A stretch of 64,000 bases of DNA from Aureobasidium sp. EXF-3400 (GCA_024195585.1 SWBL01000002.1:124001-188000); one strand, 5' to 3'. Shown: positions 33,449 to 45,872, counted from the stretch's first letter. Program-made: numbers and translations. Notes: a model not told the origin generated them from the letters alone.

Positions 33449-34729
33449 TCACGCAGCGTGTGCTCCCCATCTGATGCCATTCATCGTCTTGTCTTCGTCC
33501 TTCCCAGGCCACATGACGTTGCCCTTCCTCACTGCTTGAACGTGTGCAATTGCACAGACAATCCACATAATGACCAGACCAATCGTCAAAGCACTGGCAA
33601 TACCGTTGATGCCAGGACTGCTCAAAGCACCGCCAGTTTGGATAGTTGCCAATGTAAGGCCAGCGTTGGGAAAGACAAACGCCCACCAGTTCAGTGTGAA
33701 GGACATTTGCTTGATACCCGCAAGAACCGAGACTGCAGATACGCAAAAGAACCAGAAGGAGAATAGGATCACAAAGAAGCCGGCGAGGATACCAATGATT
33801 TTGATCACATCTCCGACTGGAATTGAAGTGATGCCGAACATTTCGCGATCACCGAATACTCTTGGGGCCTGTCGACCGAGAGAAATGAGAGCGTGTGTAG
33901 TGTATCCAGCGGGGCCCACTGACACAAACATGCCCGGCCTAGTCGATGGGTCCGGCAGGGCGCTAACCATCAATCTCTGTGTGTAGATCGCGTACATCAT
34001 GAGAGCCACACACCATCCGACACCTTGGAGCATTACACCACCGATCCAGATGGGAACAGCAGCTGAATGAGGTTGATCCGGGATTATGGTACTAGCGAGA
34101 GGACCGACCACAAGCAAAGGATAGATCGGAAAGATCCAAGCAGGCATGGCATTGTTGACCTTGAGACGCTCCAGCTGGAATAGAATGTAGTACTGCCCGA
34201 TGCCGACAATAAGTACGACAGCGCAGTATGTCCAGAAGAGAATTTCGAGAGCTTTGACGAGCCATGGTCCCGTGTTTGGTACGCCGTACAGCTGCATACA
34301 GTTGAGAAGAAGACTAATCGTCACCCAGTAGCTTCCGAAGAACAGCGATTCAACCGGATGGTGCAGCGATGCAATGAACTTCTCCGGTACCAAGATGAAA
34401 CGGGTGGCAATGATAGCAGTAAATGCGACGAACAAAACAAGGGCCAGAATGAAGAATATTTTGCCAATGGTTTGTAGACCAGTGAATTGGTTCGGTGTAT
34501 TAGCCAGAACCACAGCTAGAGCGCCCGTCGACATAGTGCATGCAAACCAAGGCCAGGTGAAGTGAGCGACGCGATCTCTCCATGTGACGGTTTCTGGTGG
34601 GTAGTGGTCCAGTCCATTAGGGCTCTCTGCCAATTCTGGGTCGTCGCACTCTCTGTAACCATTTCTCTTACGATTTGTCGCTGATTCGTTGTCTGACATT
34701 GCAATGGTTCCTGATCCGTTGTCGGACAT
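33449..34729 (-). CDS. C4-dicarboxylate/malate or sulfite-type transporter (TDT family)
   Basis: Single exon of 426 residues with about ten hydrophobic helices and a hydrophilic N-terminus. TDT/SLAC1-like signatures are visible: FTWPWFACTMSTGALAVVLANTP at the first helix, FFILALVLFVAFTAIIATRFI, and the conserved HPVESLFFGSYWVTISLLLN. The later MFVSVGPAGYTTHALISLGRQA segment holds the conserved GP(A/G)G(Y/F) turn. Members include the yeast malate carrier Mae1, sulfite pump Ssu1 and bacterial TehA. The PAGYTTHALI and HPxES segments are closest to Mae1-type carriers, so malate or another dicarboxylate is the likely cargo across the plasma membrane. A second in-frame Met 10 residues on could also start the protein. 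Family is secure; substrate is moderately supported. Confidence 0.88.
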   Translation of the reverse strand: MSDNGSGTIAMSDNESATNRKRNGYRECDDPELAESPNGLDHYPPETVTWRDRVAHFTWPWFACTMSTGALAVVLANTPNQFTGLQTIGKIFFILALVLFVAFTAIIATRFILVPEKFIASLHHPVESLFFGSYWVTISLLLNCMQLYGVPNTGPWLVKALEILFWTYCAVVLIVGIGQYYILFQLERLKVNNAMPAWIFPIYPLLVVGPLASTIIPDQPHSAAVPIWIGGVMLQGVGWCVALMMYAIYTQRLMVSALPDPSTRPGMFVSVGPAGYTTHALISLGRQAPRVFGDREMFGITSIPVGDVIKIIGILAGFFVILFSFWFFCVSAVSVLAGIKQMSFTLNWWAFVFPNAGLTLATIQTGGALSSPGINGIASALTIGLVIMWIVCAIAHVQAVRKGNVMWPGKDEDKTMNGIRWGAHAA

Positions 34730-36455
34730 TGAAGAGGGGTTTCCTGACTTGGCGTAAGAATAATGCGGAAAATGAATGAGGTATGAATCTCTGTCGAAGT
34801 GAAGTCTGGGAGCCTCAATCTTAGGAGTCTCTAGGGATCGAGGGACCAGTCGTCATGCCTCTGGTCCGAGTCACTCCAAACACCGAGCTGAATCCAAGGT
34901 TGCTCTTGCTGAACATGGTTTTTTTGATCGCAACTTGGCGCTTCCAAAACTTTATTAGACGTCATATCGAATTTGACCGTTGAGCTCCGAAGTCAAGACC
35001 TAAGATGCAGAACTGAAGTGGAAGACTGTTCATGATAGCCTCAAGGTACTGGCTATCTTATGGGACGTTCATTCGCAATTTGTCTTTCGTATCCGCTGCT
35101 TTGGTATCGTCCATCGCGGCTGTCTCAATTCAAGAGTACAGGCAGGCACGATTCAGAGGTCACAGAGGTGACGTTCGTTGATCCAATATTTGATGATCGA
35201 CGCGTCGTTTGCCAAGCTCTTCAGGGCCAGGGTCGGAGCGAATGACGCGATGTACCGAGGGACTGCCGGAAGCTGGCGGCACAGAGCAGCGACTGGAAAT
35301 TACTGAGAGGCTGCGACGGTATCTGTTTGTCGCAACCACTGCTTCTGTCTGCCATAGATGCGAATCCATGGCGATTTGCAGAAATACCTGCGACCCTAGC
35401 TTGTCAAGATCATCCTGGAAGCGTCCTTGGTTGTGCTGCCAGCTTGCCGAGTCATGACGTCCAGGTCCTGTTTACGTGTCGCGATTGCGACTTGTGAGAT
35501 ACTTCCAGCTCAGGAGAAAGAGGAGCGATCTCGACAATGAGCCCCCATCGAGCTTTTGTGTCTTTCTCTTGTAGAGCAGGTCGGGGGAAAAAGAGAATAC
35601 GATGAGCTGGCACATGAAAAACCAGTGTAGTTGCTGTTGTGGCTGTGTTCAACCTCCACTCACATCTGGAAACAACGCAAGACTTTATTTCACGGACCGA
35701 CAACCACGGAATTGAGATCTGCTGCTCGTATGAACCACTACATAGGAGATAGCATGTAGGTCCAGGGCCAAGAGAGCTGTCCAGAGGCTCGAAAAACTCC
35801 TCAACGACGTAACGGCCCATCGACCACAAGTTCTCGAGTGTCTGATATCAAACCATGTCTAGCGATCACACTGAAGTTCAGCAGTCTTTTCAATATCGCC
35901 ATAAAGCCTGCCATTGCGTGCTTGCTATAAGCTACCACGCCTCATTGCCCAGTGTCTTGTTATACTTCGTCCAAGAAATCGCCCAGACTGTTGGACAGCG
36001 TCTGTCGCGAAGCTGTGGAGATGGTGGATGTCGACTGCTTGCAGCACGTGGGAGGTTTTTCACCCGACCGAAAGTCACGGTCAGAATAACGCTGTTCTCT
36101 ATGTCTGTGATACTCGAACAGTCTCTGATATCTCTCGATATACGCATTCGTGAGTCTCTATGCCTGAAGAAAGCCCTATAAAAGCCGCGACCCTTGGCAA
36201 CGCCGTCCCAAGACATCGGTGGTTGTCGAGAACAATGATACTTCTCACAACCTTTTCTCAGCTACTTGGCCGTTCTCCTTGAGTGCGGTTGTTTTTCTCT
36301 CAACCGGTAGGTGTATGAGCGCCTCATTGAAGGGTAAGGATGAGGTGATTTGACTTGGCGTAGTAAATTGTTGGTATAAAGATGAAAGATGTCAGCATAG
36401 AGTAGGTCGATATACGAAGGACCATTTGTTGCGATCATCACTTCTGTGTAACATC
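34730..36455. other. Large intergenic region, 1.7 kb, unresolved open frames
   Basis: No gene could be assembled. On the minus strand a 120-codon frame (35455-35829) reads like protein (RYVVEEFFEPLDSSLGPGP, STATTLVFHVPAH-type composition) and is preceded by an AG acceptor near 35842, but no upstream exon or domain was found. The final 100 bases before 36456 are the likely promoter of the second Dal5-like carrier. Confidence 0.4.
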
Positions 36456-38356
36456 ATGGCAGACGTGAAGAATGCTTCTCCCGATCATTATCCTGTACCC
36501 AGGGATGATGAGGAGGGTCTGACGATTCAGCGAGACTGGACCGAAGAAGAAGAAAGAAAGGCCAAATGGAAGTCAGTAATCACACATTGATGTCTCGACA
36601 ACCAAATGCTTATAAACTCACAGGCTTGATCTGATTGTCATGCCCATCCTCACGCTTGGCTTCTTTTGTCTTCGTAAGTTTCCCCCTCCTCTTCCCCCAA
36701 CACCACCACCACACGACCACACTTGAATTTCAACTAATATTGCGATATAGAGCTCGATCGTGGAAATATAGCCAACGCATTAACTGATGGTATGCACTGC
36801 CAATCGATGTAGTGAAATCACTCTAATCAAAAATCCGCTGCAGGCTTCTTCAAGGATGTTGGTATCACACAAAACCAGTTCAACGTCGGTCAGCAGATGC
36901 TGTCGCTCGGTATCGTTCTCTTTGAGATCCCCTCGAACATGATCCTCTACCTTGTTGGTCCTGGAAAATGGTTGACACTTCAACTCTTCCTCTTCGGTAC
37001 TGTCAGTACTTTCCAGGCGTTCCAAAACAACTACGGATCGTTCATTGCAACGAGATTTCTCCTCGGCATCACCGAATCGGGCTTTATTCCTGGCGGCTTA
37101 TGGACTATCTCTACCTGGTATACTAGAAAGGAGACAGGCAAGTTTTTCCCATCTCCACATTCACTCAGCTCACTACTTCGAAGGCTAACACTGTTGTGCT
37201 TGTAGCTAAGCGCGTAATGATATTTTACTTCGGAAACCAATTTGGCCAGGCTTCAGCTAAGCTCCTCGCGTTTGGTATTCTTCATATGCGTGGAGTAGCT
37301 GGAAGATCGGGTTGGTTTTGGTTGTTCGTGATCATGGGAGCATTCACTTGCTTCTCCGGTTTCATCTTCGGGTTCTTTCTTCCTGACTCCTTCCGCAATC
37401 CTTGCTCAACATTCCTGCCTGGGCGTGCAATCTTCACACCCAGAGAGGTCCACATCCTTAGAAGCCGCGTCTTACTCGATGACCCGGCAAAGGGCAAGAA
37501 GAAAAAGAGAATTGGCTTGACTGCTTTCAAAAAGGCTTTCAGTAACTGGCGTATGTGGGTACATTTCCTCATCACCTTCGCCAACAACGGTCCTCAGCGT
37601 GGGTTCGATACGTACGCGCCTTCTATCGTCAAAGACTTTGGCTTTGCTGGGCTTAGTGCCAATGCGTTGGCAGCCGTTGGCTTGTTCTTACAGATTCCTG
37701 TCTCCTATACGTTCAGCTACATCTCGGATCGCTTGTAAGTTCAGTGTCCCAACCCTCCAACCCTGCGGCCCTTCAGCCCTTTGGCTCTTCAGCATGGCAC
37801 CAGTGTCTCGAGCCAAGCTGATTCAATCAACAGTACCCGACGTGGTGAAACAGTTATGGTAGGGTTGAGTATGCATCTACTAGGCTACATCTTCAATCGT
37901 ATCTTCACCGAAACCAACAGTCGTGGCGTCCGCTACTTCGGTGTTGTGTGGACGCAGACATTCGGAACGTTCTCTCACCCCCTCAACATCACCTGGATGT
38001 CCCTCACCTGTACCGACTCCGAAGAAAGAGCTTTAGCCATGGCAATGGTCATCATGGGCGCCAACGCAGCGGGCATCTACGGAGGTCAAATATACAGAGC
38101 AGACGATCGTCCAAGATATCGACGGGCTTTCAACGTCAGCATCGCTGTTTTGGCGGTCGGGTTAGCTCTGGCAGTGATAAGATTCTTGGACGACAAGCTC
38201 AGAAGGAAGAAGGTCAAGGATCAAGCACCAGAATCGGATACTGGGTCTGAGACATACTCTGATGGTGTCCTCAAGGCAGCTGTTCCAGCTGATGAACAAC
38301 CACAGCCCATCGCATTGAGCGGGCGTAGGGTTTCGTTGTCGAAGGCGGACATCTGA
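36456..38356 (+). CDS. MFS transporter, Dal5/anion:cation symporter family
   Basis: Six exons: 36456-36571, 36624-36673, 36751-36789, 36844-37137, 37206-37734 and 37834-38356, giving 516 residues. Typical motifs are KWKLDLIVMPILTLGFFCLQLDRGNIANALTDG, PSNMILYLVGPGKW, RFLLGITESGFIPGGLWTISTWYTRKETAKR and FYFGNQFGQ in the middle; the C-terminal tail is acidic. Relatives import organic anions or vitamins. The fourth intron (37138-37205) starts with GCAAGT and is GC-AG type: no GT donor restores KETAKRV. The fifth intron (37735-37833, 99 nt) is longer than the rest and has a CT-rich 3' half; its acceptor was chosen for phase and for SDRFTRRG. It is isolated from the other transport genes by large spacers, so no pathway is suggested. 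Confidence 0.9.
37138..37205 (+). other. GC-AG intron in the second Dal5-like carrier gene
   Basis: A 68-nt intron with donor GCAAGT and acceptor tgtag. Splicing it joins the conserved YTRKETAKRVMIFY segment with phase 1 on both sides. It is the second GC-AG intron in this window. Confidence 0.65.
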
Positions 38357-40428
38357 TTAAATGATGTGAGACGGTGATGTTCGTATTACAATATAGTTGA
38401 ATTTGAAACGAATTGTATTCTGGGTTGATGATTTGGCGAGATCGTTAAGCACAAACGAGCATGGTACTTGGCTTTGGGCGTTCACGTTTTCCAATTTCAC
38501 TCATATACCACCACACTCTCAATCGAACCGACCCAAAACTTCAGCCGTTATATCTCATATGTATCAGATAGTAACCTACCGATGGTAAGTTAAATAACAT
38601 GCTTTTTTGAAGAGGTATGAGCCATTTAGTTCAAAAGATTGCAGTTGGGCATACAACCATGTCCCTGCTTCGCGTGCTTTGCATAAAAGCCCAGTCATCC
38701 CTCGGCCGAATTTATGCAAGCCCGAGCATTTCCTTGACAATAGAAACTCGGCCGGGCTCTAGCGACCGCAGGAGAACATTTCAATTGCGAGTTCGGACTC
38801 CCTTCTCTTCTTCTTCTCTTTCTCTCTCGATGCCCAAAAAATGCAACATGCGTGGATGAAAATGGATGATGTGTTGTTGCTTGGGCTTGCACAGCTCGAT
38901 CAAGCAAATGCAAGCTTCGACGCCATGACATAAACAACACTTTTTGCTTAACGACAACCAACAGGCCCTGGAGACTCGCCCTGGAGGAAGCTCGGCGTTG
39001 CTGAATCACAGCTCAAACTGCTGGAGCCGCACATTCTCGTGTCCTTGGAGCTTGGTGCGCGACTCATCTGGTCTCTTGGATCTAGGCTTGCAAACAGATG
39101 TGGATAACTGCAGTGAACACGAGAACAGCGTTGCAACAAGTCTTGGAAGCGCGGTAGCCGTCAGGATTCTATCTCGCGCCGACGGCCAACCCACAGCACT
39201 CTGCGTTCGGGAAGCGCATACATACGAAACTGATCCCGACTACGCGACCCAAGTAAAATTCCGATCTGACCACTGGCTCACGGTCGTTCCGGCTAATACT
39301 TCTTCCACGAAATTGCGCTGCCAACGTGATGGCATGTCGCCAACTTTTCCCATCGTATATCGGTCACAGGATTATTGATTCGAGCTCGCGATAGCACGAG
39401 GCACGGACGACCAGTCAGGACACATGGATTGATTGACGGTACCGCCTTTCGTGACAATCAGCCATATTATTCAAAGCCATATGCGCCAAACTTGCTCGAC
39501 TGTACTATCGAGAGTCATTCATCTGCCTGTAGCTGCATCGCTCGCTTGGAAATCTCTGAACCTCGCTGGAACAAGCAGGCTCGTCAAAAAGCATTGTAAC
39601 AGGTAGGAAGTTGACCTTCTGCATGTGAGAGATTGAGAGTACAGCCCAGCGGAGCAGCAGCCTTTCAAACAACATTTTGCGAACGATATACGGGCCGTTG
39701 GCTAGGTCTGTCTTTGCATCAGAAATCTTTGGCGATGCTTGCAAGCCATCTCGAATCACAAGAATCGAGGAGCACAACTCCGTATCCACCTCAGAGGAAA
39801 CAATTTGGGATAATGCTCATACGGATGTCAAATCGGATGTGGAGCGAAAGTTTCATCTCAGCCACGCTGCGCCAGCCGCTGACAAGTCGCCCGAACTGGT
39901 CCGACAGGTCCAATCAAATCACCTGCCGAAGCCGATCGTGGAAGCTACGATCCTGTCTGTGGAGTGGTTTTGCGGGGTATTCCCGGACAGGAACAGCTGC
40001 TTTACTGCACCCAAGAGCACTCTTCAAGGATGTCTGGCTTGTCTTGTGGTTTGTCGAAGGAAGACTCGAGGCTCCTGATGAGTCTCCCACAATAATCGCG
40101 CAATTTGCTGACAAAAACCGGACCATTTCTCGGAGCATTGAAAACACTGGCGGGAGCGGCAGACCTAAAACGGTAAAGCGCTGAAGAGGGTCCTCCTTTA
40201 GCCTAACCAAGCAACAAAAGCATATCTAATCATCTGCTCATCAAGCACACAAGGGGTCGCCAAGCGAATTAGACCGAGCTCCGAACCCAGCTTGCTGGCA
40301 GGCCGCAGCACTAGCCTGGTGATTTTTTGACCTTTGATCAACAGCCCTGCGGCCACTAGGGTCTTGCGTTTGCATTCACTTCTGTTTGCTTGCAAGACCT
40401 TCTTGCCTTGCAGTGTTCGCCTTCAACA
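38357..40428. other. Large intergenic region, 2.1 kb
   Basis: Several frames of 60-180 codons overlap between 39500 and 40200 on both strands, none with a recognisable domain or a consistent exon chain. I call no gene. The last few hundred bases form the promoter of the Zn2Cys6 gene at 40429. Confidence 0.45.
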
Positions 40429-42712
40429 ATGGATGAACAGAGCATTAGATCGTCGCAGCGTGTATCTCGATCGTGTGTCGAGTGCAGCCGCAGGAAAATC
40501 AAATGCGACAAGAAGATTCCGTGCAAGCCATGTGTGCGACGGAATCTTGCTCACGAGTGCCAGCGGCCTATCACCCGCGTCCGAGGCATGCTTACAGTGT
40601 ACGTCCAGGCTTCAACACAATGTCGTGGAACTGTGTAGTGTATTCGAACATCAACTGACCAAGTCAGGGCGAGCACCGTGGATCGCATGTCGGCAGACAC
40701 CGAAGACAACACAGTCGACGAACTACTCAAAGAACGCTGTGCTTTACAAGCCCAAATCGCAGAACTGGAAACAGCCTTGGCCCTCTCCAAACCTTGTGGA
40801 CACACTCATGGCACCAAACCCGAGTTGCACCGTCAGGGACAAACGCCGATAGCCGCTTTCGAAGACCTCGTACCTGCCCTTGAACAATTCGATTTACAAG
40901 TTTCGCACGACTCGGACCCTATCGCCATGTCGGAAAAAGATATGGCCGACCGTCTTTACGAACCCTCAACCGACCCTATCTTCCTCCTGCTGCCTTCAAG
41001 AGATATCAGCGAACAGCTAGTGACATTCTCACTGCGTAGCCTGGGCTGGCTGCATGGTGCCGTGCACGCACCGGAGTTTATCGCAGAACATGAAGGATTT
41101 TGGAATGGGATACACAGCGGCGTCGCTTTAGATATCAAAGATCGGCCGTGGCTTGCCTTATACTTCGCTCTTTTGGCAACCGGTCTCCTCTACCTCGATC
41201 CAGAAGAAGTACCTGCCATATCCGATCTGCCACAGCTAAATCTTCATCAATACCAGCAACACGACGAGATGAGATATGCCGTCCACACGTCGCGCCTCTG
41301 GTACGAAGTCGCGCTGAAGGAGGTTGAACGTTATGGATGCTCTGGCGCACCTTCCCTAAGGATTGTACAAGCCTTGTCGGTAATGACTCTTTGTCACTCC
41401 AACTTTGGCGAACCCCAAAGAGAATGGCTATTCACTGGATGGGCAGCAAGCATGGCGCGTTGTCTTGATATGCACCGCCTGGGTAGTGAAGTAGCTCACT
41501 CCCGAAGCGTGGCAATCAGGCCTGAATGGTCGACTTTCGAGAAGCGCGAATTGGGGCGTCGTGTGTGGTGGACGTATGTCATTCGAGACTGGTATGTGGA
41601 GAGACTCATCTCTAAATCTTGAGAGACTAAAGCTAACTCCAACCAGGCTAGGCAGTTGGTCTCGTCCACCGTCAATCACACCAGCTAGTTTTTGCTGTAA
41701 ATTCTCGACCGAAAACACGCACAATCACGACGCGATCCTCGAACTCCCTACGCACACATCCAGCCCGTCACCACTTGTCTACCAATCCGTAATGTGTCGT
41801 TTGTCTTACATCTTCTACATCTACATCAAAGTCAACACACATCAAAACGCTTCCAAGTTCATCAAAGCACTGGAAGAAGTCGAGATTGTCAAGCGAAACC
41901 TACCTCTGCATTTGTCAACAAAATTCCCTGCAAATATCGACGACGAAGAATGGGAAGCCACTCACCCCTGGATCACCTTCCAGCGATATCTCATCAACCA
42001 CGCTATCGATTTCATGATGCTCAGTATCGCACGTACTCTGGCAATGGGCAATATCGGCAGTGAATCGAATCGTTACCGCGACGCGGCCATGGCATCAGCC
42101 ACGAGTATCATCAACAGCTACTTGTCACCAGTCGCGAGAGTATATAAGCTTGTCTGGACTGTCTCAGCCTCCACGGTTGCTGCCGCAATCTACACCTCAC
42201 TCGATATCTTGATGAACCCACAAGATTACACACCTCAAAAGAGACAGGAGCATATTGGCTTGCTTAACCGAGTTATCCAAGAACTTGGCAAGTATACACA
42301 TGTTGCCATTCACGCCGCAAAGGGTTCAGCCTCGATCCAGAAACTCGTAACTCGCCTGGAGCAAAACTTTTCCATGTCGCATCTCTCTGTGCACGATATT
42401 CTTCGCCATCTCACAACTCAAGAAATGCCATCGACCACATCTGGAGGTGTTGCGGACGGCTACGTACTGCCAGCTCAGAATATGCCAGTGCCTGTGGATG
42501 GTGGTTGGCATGAGATCATGGTCGGACATGATATGAGTATACCACAGATGGATCAAGGCCATATTGATGGCTTGTTGGGTCCCTCGGACACTTGGGATAG
42601 CTTCATGGAGTTTCCAGCATTCCAGGCTCAACATCAAAACCAACCCCAACACCAGCCTCAACATCAAAATCAACACCAAACTCAACACCAACATCAACAC
42701 TATGAGGAGTGA
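40429..42712 (+). CDS. Zn2Cys6 transcription factor with fungal-specific TF domain
   Basis: Three exons: 40429-40598, 40668-41591 and 41647-42712, giving 719 residues. The zinc cluster near residues 16-44 is CX2CX6CX5CX2CX8C (CVECSRRKIKC, then CKPCVRRNLAHEC). A short coiled coil follows (DELLKERCALQAQIAELETAL). The fungal-specific TF domain spans about 140-480, with FLLLPSRDISEQLVTFSLRSLGWLHGAVHAPEF, FTGWAASMARCLDMHRLG and KRELGRRVWWTYVIRDW. The last 24 residues are almost only Gln, His, Asn and Pro. The arrangement FTGWAARMAxxLxLHR / RRVWWxxxxxD is shared with many nutrient regulators. It is upstream of and collinear with the GH43-GH67 pair, so it might control xylan side-chain enzymes, but this is only positional. 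Confidence 0.9.
42629..42700 (+). repeat. CAA/CAC/CAT-rich coding repeat (Gln/His tract)
   Basis: Imperfect repeats of caacatcaa and caacaccaa-like units encode the Gln/His/Asn/Pro tail of the Zn2Cys6 factor. Such tracts are prone to length change between strains; they often occur in fungal activation domains. Confidence 0.75.
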
Positions 42713-43701
42713 ACGAATTGCACATAATCATCTTCGTCGCATATATTAGCAAGCATCCCTTGTATGGCAACTCAGATCGCCTGACCTGTGGCACATCACG
42801 ATGAGCTACGTTCTTCTTGGCTTCGAATGAGGTTTCTGGTTGGGCGGTCCATTTTGCAACCAACTGCAACCATACAGTTTTGACCGCAATGGGTCTCGGA
42901 AGTCGCACAGCCGACTTCGAGCACAACCCTCAAGCCTCGCGTATCACAGTCGCAGCTTGGACCACTGTCATCGAGACGGCACACTCCCACTGCAAGAAAG
43001 CTTAGTGCGAGGACTGGAATTCGCAACGGCCTCCCTGCGCAACGACAATTGAGGTGCCGTTTGTCTGTCTGATGCTGCTGCTGGTGGAACCGCCCAAATG
43101 GATACTTGGACGCTCATCGTCAATCTACACGTTACAAAGGTCGAGGCCTGTACAGCTTGCAAGGGATTGTCGATTCTCGAATGACTGCTGAAAGCAGCCA
43201 GACAATCAGAAGATCTGTCTGTCGAGAAGACAGCATATTTGAAGGCGTCCTCAGCTAGTGCTCACTCGATATGAGTATGTATTTTACTGCTTCCTGAAAC
43301 TGAGCGCCGAGGCTCTCAGGCCATATCATAATCGATTGAGGGCTGTATAGTGAACATTCAGGTCACGCATAGGAAATGGTTTGAATGGAAAACGCATAGA
43401 TACCCCAAGAATTAGCAATCTTTCACGACTTCAAAACCTCACAAGATTAGTGACAATGAATATGCCTATGCTGTGTGGATGAAGCTTACCAAAAGCAATG
43501 CACAACTCGGTCTCGTGCAGATTCGAGCCAAGGTCTGACGCGTGCCGCTGCACCTGCAATTCTGCGCATCCAGCCGCTCTTTCTTTCTTCAACCTCGCGC
43601 CGACTCAATCCAAGTTCTCTGAATCAGCCGCCATGCACCTTTCTGTTGCCATAGCATGTCGTCAATATTTACTCATCTTGAAGAGGGGAACATGCTGCAG
43701 T

Positions 43702-43707
43702 CCCCGC
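43702..43707 (-). promoter_or_regulatory. CreA-type motif upstream of GH43
   Basis: CCCCGC on the plus strand reads GCGGGG on the minus strand, matching the SYGGRG carbon-catabolite repressor consensus. It lies about 215 bases before the GH43 ATG. A six-base degenerate motif is weak evidence by itself. Confidence 0.3.
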
Positions 43708-43761
43708 ACTTTTACGACGAAGAATATGGAGAATCGAGAGGGGTCCCCTTGCGAATCCACT

Positions 43762-43767
43762 TTAGCC
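43762..43767 (-). promoter_or_regulatory. XlnR/Xyr1-type motif upstream of GH43
   Basis: TTAGCC reads GGCTAA on the minus strand, the core binding site known for the xylanolytic activator XlnR of Aspergillus. It sits about 155 bases before the GH43 ATG. The match is exact but could occur by chance. Confidence 0.35.
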
Positions 43768-43919
43768 TGTTCTACCATGATGCATAACTGATCGCTTTCA
43801 TCAACCTCCCCAATATGGCAGGAGGAGACATCATGCCCAGGACACCTACAGATCTGATCATAGGATAAATAACACGCGATCTGCTCTGGGACGGAATCTT
43901 CAATCACCTCACGGAAAAA

Positions 43920-45718
43920 ATGCTCAGTTCATACAGCAAGATGAAGGCCATTTCTCTATTCGTCGCTGCCAGTCTGGCTGGGATCGGCTTCTCTCAGCCT
44001 GCCAAACAAAAGAACTCTACCATTTACAATCCAATTCTTCCTGGTTTCCACCCTGATCCAAGCTGCGTCTTTGTCAAGGAATGGGATAACACTTTCTTTT
44101 GCGCTTCGAGCACGTTTCTCGCCTTTCCCGGCATACCCATCTACGCAAGCAAGGATCTCCAGAACTGGAGACTTATTGGTCATGCCTTCAACAGACCCGA
44201 GCAATTACCAGCTTTCGGTAACATTACCGGACAGCAACAGGGTTGGTATGCACCAACTCTAAGGTACCACAACAGTCGCTTCTGGATCATCAACTCTTGT
44301 GTGGGCGCCGATACAGGCTACTGGAGTACCAGTGACCCATACAACAACTCTGCATGGACGAATGTTACTCCAACTAACATTCCTGGCTACGATCCCGACC
44401 TTTTCTGGGACACCGACGGCACAATCTACTCTGCATTCGCAAAGACTGTGCTGAGCGACCCCTTCACTACTGAGATTCACCAAGTCAATATCAGTATGCC
44501 CTCTGGTAACACCACGCCCGATCGCTTCTTGTGGAACGGCACTGCAGTACAACCCCCTGAGGGTCCTCACATGATGATCAAAGATGGCTATCACTACCTG
44601 CTCTTGGCTGAAGGTGGTACAGCTCAAGAACATCAAGTCACGATTGGAAGGGGCAAGTCTGCGCAAGGTCCTTTCGAGAGCGATCCCGCAAACCCTATCC
44701 TCACAGCATACAACACGACTGAATACTTTCAGACGGTCGGTCATGCGGATCTATTCCAAGATGCCAATGGCCAGTGGTGGGGTGTCGCTCTCTCTACCCG
44801 TTCTGGTCCAGAGTATGAAACTTGGCCGATGGGTAGAGAGACTATCCTGTATCCTGCCAAGTGGGAGAAGGGACAATGGCCGGTCCTGGGAGGCCCTATC
44901 AAAGGTAAGATGGAAGCACCTTTGCCTCCGGTCAACAAGAACATTCGCGGCTCTGGTGCCTTTGTGAGAGATCCCGACTACTATAAGTTCCCTCCTGGCT
45001 CTTCCATACCGTCTCACTTCTCCTACTGGCGCTTCCCGCAGACTCAAAACTACGCCGTCTCGCCCAAAGGTCACGCGAACACTTTGAGATTGCTACCCTC
45101 CCGTGCAAATTTGACCGGCGATGCAGCCTTTGTTCCCACCGATGGCATCACATTCATCGGTCGCCGACAAACTGATACCCTGTTCACGTACAATGTCAAT
45201 GTGGATTATGCACCCTCAGAAATCGGAGAAGAATCAGGTGTTACACTTTTCCTCACGCAAAGCTACCACGCTGATCTCGGCATCGTCCGTCTGAACAAGA
45301 CTGGAACTTACCTTCGCTTCCGTGCTGAAGGTCCTGATGCACCAAAGGAGACTGTAGTATCCATCCCCCAAAAGTGGTGCGACCAAGGCATGCAGCTGCA
45401 GATCCAAGCCTACAACATCACGCATTTCAGCTTCTCTGCTGGACCAAAAGGCGGACAGATCAAGCAGATTGCTACTATTCCTGCCACGCTTGTGTCCAAT
45501 GGATTCACTGGTAAGTGGTTCCCCTTTCCTGACTCTCTGGCCAAGTCTGCTAACATGAAGCAGGTTCTTTTGTTGGCGTGTATGCGACCAATAATGGCAA
45601 TGTCAAAGGAAAGACTCCTTCGTACATTAGCAATTGGGTGTATCAGGGCCAGGGCCAGTATATTGGCAACGGAGAGTTCTATCCGAGCAATGGTCAGAAG
45701 TCAGGAGCAGAATTCTGA
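43920..45718 (+). CDS. Secreted GH43 beta-xylosidase / alpha-L-arabinofuranosidase
   Basis: Two exons: 43920-45510 and 45564-45718, giving 581 residues. A signal peptide (KAISLFVAASLAGIGFS) is followed by the five-bladed propeller with the GH43 acidic triad: base Asp46 in GFHPDPSC, pKa-modulating Asp158 in GYDPDLF and acid Glu214 in PPEGPHM. Residues after about 330 form a second beta-sandwich domain (SYWRFPQTQNYAVSPKG, FIGRRQTDTLFTYNVNVDY) as in enzymes with a C-terminal GH43_C2/DUF1349 module. The product acts on arabinoxylan side chains or xylo-oligomers outside the cell. An in-frame ATG at 43941 gives a more usual signal peptide start and may be the real one. It is followed 328 bases later by a GH67 alpha-glucuronidase on the same strand, a natural functional partner. 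Confidence 0.93.
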
Positions 45719-45872
45719 TTTGGTGAGGCATGTCATCTCAACGCGTCAGACATGTAAGTTTGAAGGAGAGCTTGTCGGTATATGATATCTCAATAGGCAA
45801 AGTTCATTTTCTGCAAGAAAGTTCATGTCAAAGCCCGAGATCGACACGACTTCGGAAGTCGATCGTCGCATA

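Larger units (their letters stand above)
42713..43919. other. Intergenic: promoter region of the GH43 gene
   Basis: No gene supported across 1.2 kb. Near the GH43 start it contains a GGCTAA-type hexamer on the minus strand (43762-43767), a GCGGGG-type hexamer (43702-43707, minus) and an ataaataa run near 43865 that could act as TATA box. Confidence 0.5.

Noticed and set aside
39505..40184. Overlapping frames of 90-180 codons on both strands in the 38.4-40.4 kb gap
   Set aside because: Mutually exclusive frames with no domain, splice chain or start context; none is better than chance by eye.
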